A stretch of 9,202 nucleotides of DNA from Collinsella sp. (lineage in GTDB: Bacteria > Actinomycetota > Coriobacteriia > Coriobacteriales > Coriobacteriaceae). This document shows positions 6,397-9,202 of this stretch, piece after piece. The first letter of the stretch is position 1, and each line of letters starts with the position of its first letter. The notes beneath the pieces were generated by a model. It had not been told where the DNA came from. It saw nothing but the letters and a program-made list of their open reading frames with translations, and did not search any database. A program made the position numbers and the translations under genes. Location: positions 1 through 9,202 of the forward strand of contig DXMG01000058.1 of assembly GCA_019414325.1 (NCBI GenBank), given 5' to 3'.

Positions 6397-7923
6397 ATGG
6401 AATCGACTGATGTACTGGTAATTGGATCTGGCATTGCGGGCCTTTGTGCCGCCATCGAAGCGGCACGCACGGGCGCAACCGTCGCTGTGGCAAGCGCCGG
6501 CAAGACTATGAGTGGATCGAGCTTCTTCCCCGGAACCTGGGGCCTGGGGCTTATCGGACCCGTTAACGAAGACGATGAACAGGACCTCATCGACACCATC
6601 CAGACCGTCGGCGGCGGTGTCGCCGACCCCGAGCTTGTCCAGACGTTTGTCTACGGCATTCCTCAAGCAATTGAATGGCTCGAGCAAGACCTGGGCGTTG
6701 AGCTCCAGCGTCCGCAAAGCGCTGAGAGCGCTCAGCAAAAGCAGTTTATCCCCTGCTTTGACCACAAAACGCGCATGTGGCGCGGCCTCACCCGCAAGCC
6801 CCTTGAGGACGCTCTGACAGCCCGGATCGAGTCGCTCGGCATTCGCCTGCTCCCCCGACATGAGCTTATCGACCTTGTTGGGGACACGAACGGCAGAATC
6901 ATCGGAACCGTGCTCTACGACCTCACCGAAGATCGAATCGTGCCCTTTGCTGCCAAGGCCACGATCATCGCAGCCGGTGGCACAGGCGGCCTGTTCGAGC
7001 GCAGCCTTACGTCGGCTGATGTGCTCAGCTCCTCGCAGGCCATCGCACTGGCGCACGGCGCATCGCTTACTAATATAGAGTTCATGCAAATGATGCCCGG
7101 CTTCATCGAGCCCAGGCGTAACTTGGTCTTCAACGAGAAAACCTGGCGCTACGTACATGTAGACCAGCCGGCAGATATTGCCGACGACAAGCTGGACAAC
7201 CTGCTCGAGCAGCGCTCTGGATATGGTCCTTTCACGTCACGCTTGGCCTCCCGCGCTATCGATCTTGCCATCGATCAGGCAGGCGCCGAAGGCCTGGCGC
7301 TCCGCTACGACTTCCCCCGCGAGGATGTCCCAGAGTTTGTGCAGACCTTTGCCACCTGGCTGCAAGACGAGCACGGCATCGCCCCGACTGACGAGATGCG
7401 CGTTGCAATGTATGCCCACGCCGCTAACGGCGGCATCAAGATCGATAAGACCGCGTACACGGGCGTTGAGGGCCTCTACGCTTGCGGCGAGGCGACAGGC
7501 GGCATGCACGGAGCCGACCGCATTGGTGGCTTATCAAGTGCCAACGGCATCGTATTCGGACGCATCGCAGGCGCATCGGCAGCCCTTGCAGCACAGAAAG
7601 AGCCTGAGGCAGCACTGAAGGCGGATATCGCCCTCCCCCAGTACGGCATAGCCGCAACAGATGCCGAACGCCTGACACAAAGCCTTAAGCACACGATGAG
7701 CACCTATTGCATGATCAACCGAACCGAGGCTGGCCTATCCGCAGCACTGCAAGAGCTTGAAGGTCTGAGGACCGAGTCTGAAGCCTTGAACATGGCAGAC
7801 GCCCAGGACAGCCAAATCGCGGCCCTCGCTCGCCTTCAATCGCAAATTAAGCTGGCAACCGAGATGGTCAAAGCCATGCGCAAGCGAACCGAAAGTCTCG
7901 GATCGCACTATCGAGCGGACTAA
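6397..7923 (+). CDS. FAD-dependent oxidoreductase, fumarate reductase/L-aspartate oxidase superfamily
   Basis: This 508-residue cytosolic flavoprotein begins with the dinucleotide motif VLVIGSGIAGLCAAIEAA (6-23). A second FAD strand, ATIIAAGGTGGLF, is at 188-200, and the C-terminal FAD/substrate motif VEGLYACGEATGGMHGADRIGG is at 357-378. Arg282 (TSRLASRAID), His341 (AHAANGG) and Arg375 match the substrate-site Arg, His and Arg of fumarate reductases and NadB. The histidine of the usual EFxQFHP motif is Met233 here (EFMQMMP, 228-234), and the usual AQGG segment reads PGTWGLG (45-51). The C-terminus keeps the KRTESLGSHYR motif (496-506). No signal peptide, haem or FMN domain is present. AGAAAGGA precedes the ATG; a longer frame from 6340 has no ribosome site. 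No nadA or nadC is adjacent, so a NadB role is doubtful and the substrate is unknown. Confidence 0.85.
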   Translation: MESTDVLVIGSGIAGLCAAIEAARTGATVAVASAGKTMSGSSFFPGTWGLGLIGPVNEDDEQDLIDTIQTVGGGVADPELVQTFVYGIPQAIEWLEQDLGVELQRPQSAESAQQKQFIPCFDHKTRMWRGLTRKPLEDALTARIESLGIRLLPRHELIDLVGDTNGRIIGTVLYDLTEDRIVPFAAKATIIAAGGTGGLFERSLTSADVLSSSQAIALAHGASLTNIEFMQMMPGFIEPRRNLVFNEKTWRYVHVDQPADIADDKLDNLLEQRSGYGPFTSRLASRAIDLAIDQAGAEGLALRYDFPREDVPEFVQTFATWLQDEHGIAPTDEMRVAMYAHAANGGIKIDKTAYTGVEGLYACGEATGGMHGADRIGGLSSANGIVFGRIAGASAALAAQKEPEAALKADIALPQYGIAATDAERLTQSLKHTMSTYCMINRTEAGLSAALQELEGLRTESEALNMADAQDSQIAALARLQSQIKLATEMVKAMRKRTESLGSHYRAD

Positions 7924-7968
7924 GCTGAGCACCCATCTAAAGCAGAACACAACTAATCGATATCTATG

Positions 7969-7998
7969 GGCCCCGTGAGCTCGAGGTGGCACGGGGCC
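7969..7998 (+). terminator. Hairpin after the oxidoreductase gene, probable weak terminator
   Basis: GGCCCCGTG (7969-7977) pairs perfectly with CACGGGGCC (7990-7998) across a 12-base loop, 45 bases after the stop. Only TATT follows, so as an intrinsic terminator it is weak. The stem is symmetrical enough to act on either strand. Confidence 0.5.
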
Positions 7999-8041
7999 TA
8001 TTCGTGTCCGCACGGCAGCGTATCCTAATTCTGAATACAGA

Positions 8042-8056
8042 GCGGGCAAAGCCCGC
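8042..8056 (+). repeat. Small hairpin in the leader of the dinD-like gene
   Basis: GCGGGC-AAA-GCCCGC forms a 6-bp G+C stem with a 3-base loop, 28 bases before the start codon. It could influence the message leader. No LexA-type box (GAAC-N4-GTTC or related) is visible around it. Confidence 0.35.
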
Positions 8057-8084
8057 ACAGACAATAGACCAGCGAGGAGGAGAT

Positions 8085-8945
8085 ATGGACAGTAGTGATA
8101 TCGAGAAGTGGCGTGTCAAACTTGATAGCTACGCCAATGTGGAAGACGACGTTGAGTATTGGCTCGCACGCGATTTAATGGAACCCATGGGGTACACTCG
8201 ATGGGAGAACTTCGCCGAAGTTGTTAAGAGGGCAAAAGTCTCGTGCGAAACAAACAAAACTCCAGTTGATTCCCATTTTCGTGATACCACGAAAATGGTA
8301 ACTGCCGGTGTCGCCGCTCGCGCGGTTAAAGACTACAAACGTACGCGCTATGCATGCTATTTAATCGCACAGAACGGAGATTCAAACAAGCCAGAGATCG
8401 CACTCGCCCAGGCATACTTTGCCGTGCAGACGCGCCGCCAAGAGCTCATAGAGCAGCGCTTCGCAGAGATTCAGCGCTTGCAGGCGCGCCACTCGCTATC
8501 CGATTCAGAGAAACAGCTCTCGGGTATTGCGTTCAAACGCGGCGTGGACTCCAAAGGATTCGCGATCATCAAGTCGAAGGGCGATGAGGCGTTATTCGGC
8601 GGCAGAAGCACGGCGGAAATGAAGCAGCAGCTCGGCGTACCCAAGAGCGCGGCATTGGCGGACAGGTTAGCCGATGTCCTCATCAAAGCAAAGGACCTTA
8701 CGAACTCGATGACGGCCTTCAACGCCGAGGAACACGACCTGTACGGCCTGGACCAGATCAAGCAAGAGCACGTCGAGAACAACACAAGCGTGCGTGGCAG
8801 CCTCATTGACCGCGGAATTGTCCCCGAGAACCTACCGCCTGCCGAGGATACAAAAAAGCTCGAGCGTCGCGTGAAGGCAGACGAGAAGAAACTCAAGGAG
8901 GGTACTGACGGTTTTACCGATCCCCAGGGTAAGCTCGATCTGTGA
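8085..8945 (+). CDS. dinD: DinD-like BRO-N domain protein (DNA damage-inducible protein D family)
   Basis: This 286-residue protein is homologous to E. coli DinD, an SOS-induced protein reported to counter RecA filaments. The BRO-N region (about 23-118) shows EYWLARDLMEPMGYTRWENF (24-43), VVKRAKVSCE (46-55), DSHFRDTTKMV (62-72), DYKRTRYACYLIAQNGD (83-99), KPEIALAQAYFAVQTRRQE (102-120). The middle has FKRGVDSKGFAIIKSKGDEALFGG (150-173, read in two parts), also typical of DinD. The C-terminal 40 residues are charged and Lys-rich. GAGGAGG (8074-8080) precedes the ATG at 8085. Codon use is less G+C-biased than in the suf genes, and the gene sits beside tRNA genes, a common site for acquired DNA. 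It stands alone, with no integrase or toxin partner in view. SOS control is not supported by a visible LexA site. Confidence 0.88.
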   Translation: MDSSDIEKWRVKLDSYANVEDDVEYWLARDLMEPMGYTRWENFAEVVKRAKVSCETNKTPVDSHFRDTTKMVTAGVAARAVKDYKRTRYACYLIAQNGDSNKPEIALAQAYFAVQTRRQELIEQRFAEIQRLQARHSLSDSEKQLSGIAFKRGVDSKGFAIIKSKGDEALFGGRSTAEMKQQLGVPKSAALADRLADVLIKAKDLTNSMTAFNAEEHDLYGLDQIKQEHVENNTSVRGSLIDRGIVPENLPPAEDTKKLERRVKADEKKLKEGTDGFTDPQGKLDL

Positions 8946-8957
8946 AAGCGGCTGTGC

Positions 8958-8983
8958 CCTTTCGGGTTCGACCCCATGAAAGG
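8958..8983. repeat. Hairpin containing a tRNA T-arm-like segment
   Basis: CCTTTC (8958-8963) pairs with GAAAGG (8978-8983), and inside it GGGT-TCG-ACCC (8964-8974) forms a second stem. The 12 bases GGGTTCGACCCC equal the T-arm core of the nearby tRNA-Lys but lie on the opposite strand. No T-run follows, so it is not a clear terminator. Confidence 0.45.
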
Positions 8984-8988
8984 TCAAC

Positions 8989-9016
8989 AAAAAAGCGACC
9001 AGCCGAAGCCAATCGC
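8989..9016 (-). terminator. Terminator of the tRNA-Lys transcript
   Basis: On the - strand a 9-bp stem (GCGATTGGC with GCTGGTCGC) closes a TTCG loop and is followed by six T bases. Three of the pairs are G-U. On the + strand they become C-A mismatches, so the terminator works only for - strand transcription. It lies 12 bases after the encoded CCA end. Confidence 0.85.
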
Positions 9017-9028
9017 TTTACAATGCTT

Positions 9029-9104
9029 TGGTGGGCCGTCAGGGGGTCGAACCCTGGACCTTGGGATTAAGAGTCCCCTGCTCTACCAACTGAGCTAACG
9101 ACCC
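9029..9104 (-). tRNA. tRNA-Lys (anticodon CTT)
   Basis: A full cloverleaf of 76 bases can be drawn. The acceptor stem is GGGTCGT with ACGGCCC (one G-U pair), the D stem GCTC/GAGC, the anticodon loop CTCTTAA with CTT at 34-36, the T stem CAGGG/CCCTG with loop TTCGACC, the discriminator A, and the CCA end is encoded. The anticodon stem GGGGA/TCCCA has an unpaired G27-A43 at its outer position. It reads AAG codons, which are abundant in this window. A strong - strand terminator follows. Confidence 0.97.
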
Positions 9105-9108
9105 AAAG

Positions 9109-9134
9109 CTAAAGTCCGTTATGGCGGACTTTAG
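9109..9134. repeat. 10-bp hairpin between the two tRNA-Lys genes
   Basis: CTAAAGTCCG (9109-9118) and CGGACTTTAG (9125-9134) form a perfect stem with a 6-base loop in the 43-base spacer. On the - strand it is followed by CTTTG and the next tRNA, so it could be a weak terminator, a processing signal, or a spacer in the precursor. Confidence 0.6.
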
Positions 9135-9147
9135 AGGAGATATCGTG

Positions 9148-9202
9148 TGGTGGGCCGTCAGGGGGTCGAACCCTGGACCTTGGGATTAAGAGTCCCCTGC
9201 TC
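9148..9202 (-). tRNA. tRNA-Lys (CTT), second copy, cut by the window end
   Basis: The 55 bases from the encoded CCA end through the anticodon arm into the D arm are identical to the neighbouring tRNA-Lys, including the G27-A43 mismatch. The 5' acceptor strand and part of the D arm lie beyond the window. On the - strand this copy is upstream of the complete one, so the two form a tandem, probably co-transcribed pair. Confidence 0.93.

Noticed and set aside
6233..6421. Small + strand open frame (62 codons) before the oxidoreductase
   Set aside because: No ribosome site, no recognisable sequence, and it overlaps the oxidoreductase start in another frame.
1..9202. CRISPR arrays, phage structural genes, integrases or toxin-antitoxin pairs
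   Set aside because: No regularly spaced repeats or matching genes were seen on either strand.

Overview
The window looks like the chromosome of a Coriobacteriia bacterium (Actinomycetota), probably Collinsella or a close relative. This is inferred from the high G+C content, the codon choice (many GGC, GCC, CTC and GAG codons), the sufBDSU gene order with SufU as sulfur acceptor, and the pairing of a NifU-like protein with a GGGtGRT-family protein. The sequence itself carries no species marker.

Layout. Positions 1-3094 hold the end of a SUF iron-sulfur cluster operon on the + strand: the tail of sufB, then sufD, sufS and sufU. The genes are translationally coupled (TAATG, ATGA and an 8-base overlap). 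A strong hairpin at 3123-3165 closes the operon. Converging on it from the - strand is a 269-residue protein built like a Y1/REP-associated transposase with a C-terminal helix-turn-helix (3171-3980). The positions where the HUH histidines and the catalytic tyrosine should sit hold Tyr, Asp and Ser. A 402-base divergent intergenic region (3981-4382) carries direct repeats over the predicted promoter of that gene and an 11-base inverted repeat spanning both promoter areas.

Positions 4383-6140 hold a two-gene + strand unit: a NifU-N-like scaffold protein with a non-standard cysteine pattern, and a GGGtGRT-family protein whose function is, as far as I know, undetermined. A 12-bp TTCG-loop terminator ends it. 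Next come an FAD-dependent oxidoreductase of the fumarate reductase/L-aspartate oxidase superfamily that lacks one usual substrate-site histidine (6397-7923), and a DinD-type BRO-N protein (8085-8945). At the right edge, on the - strand, are two identical tandem tRNA-Lys(CTT) genes. The outer one is cut by the window end, and a strand-specific terminator follows the inner one.

How the genes work together. SufS takes sulfur from cysteine, SufU carries it, and SufB/SufD (with SufC, outside the window) build the Fe-S cluster. The NifU-like/GGGtGRT pair probably belongs to a second, poorly described Fe-S-related process. The transposase-like protein between the two modules looks domesticated and may be a DNA-binding regulator. 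Its link to Fe-S genes is only positional.
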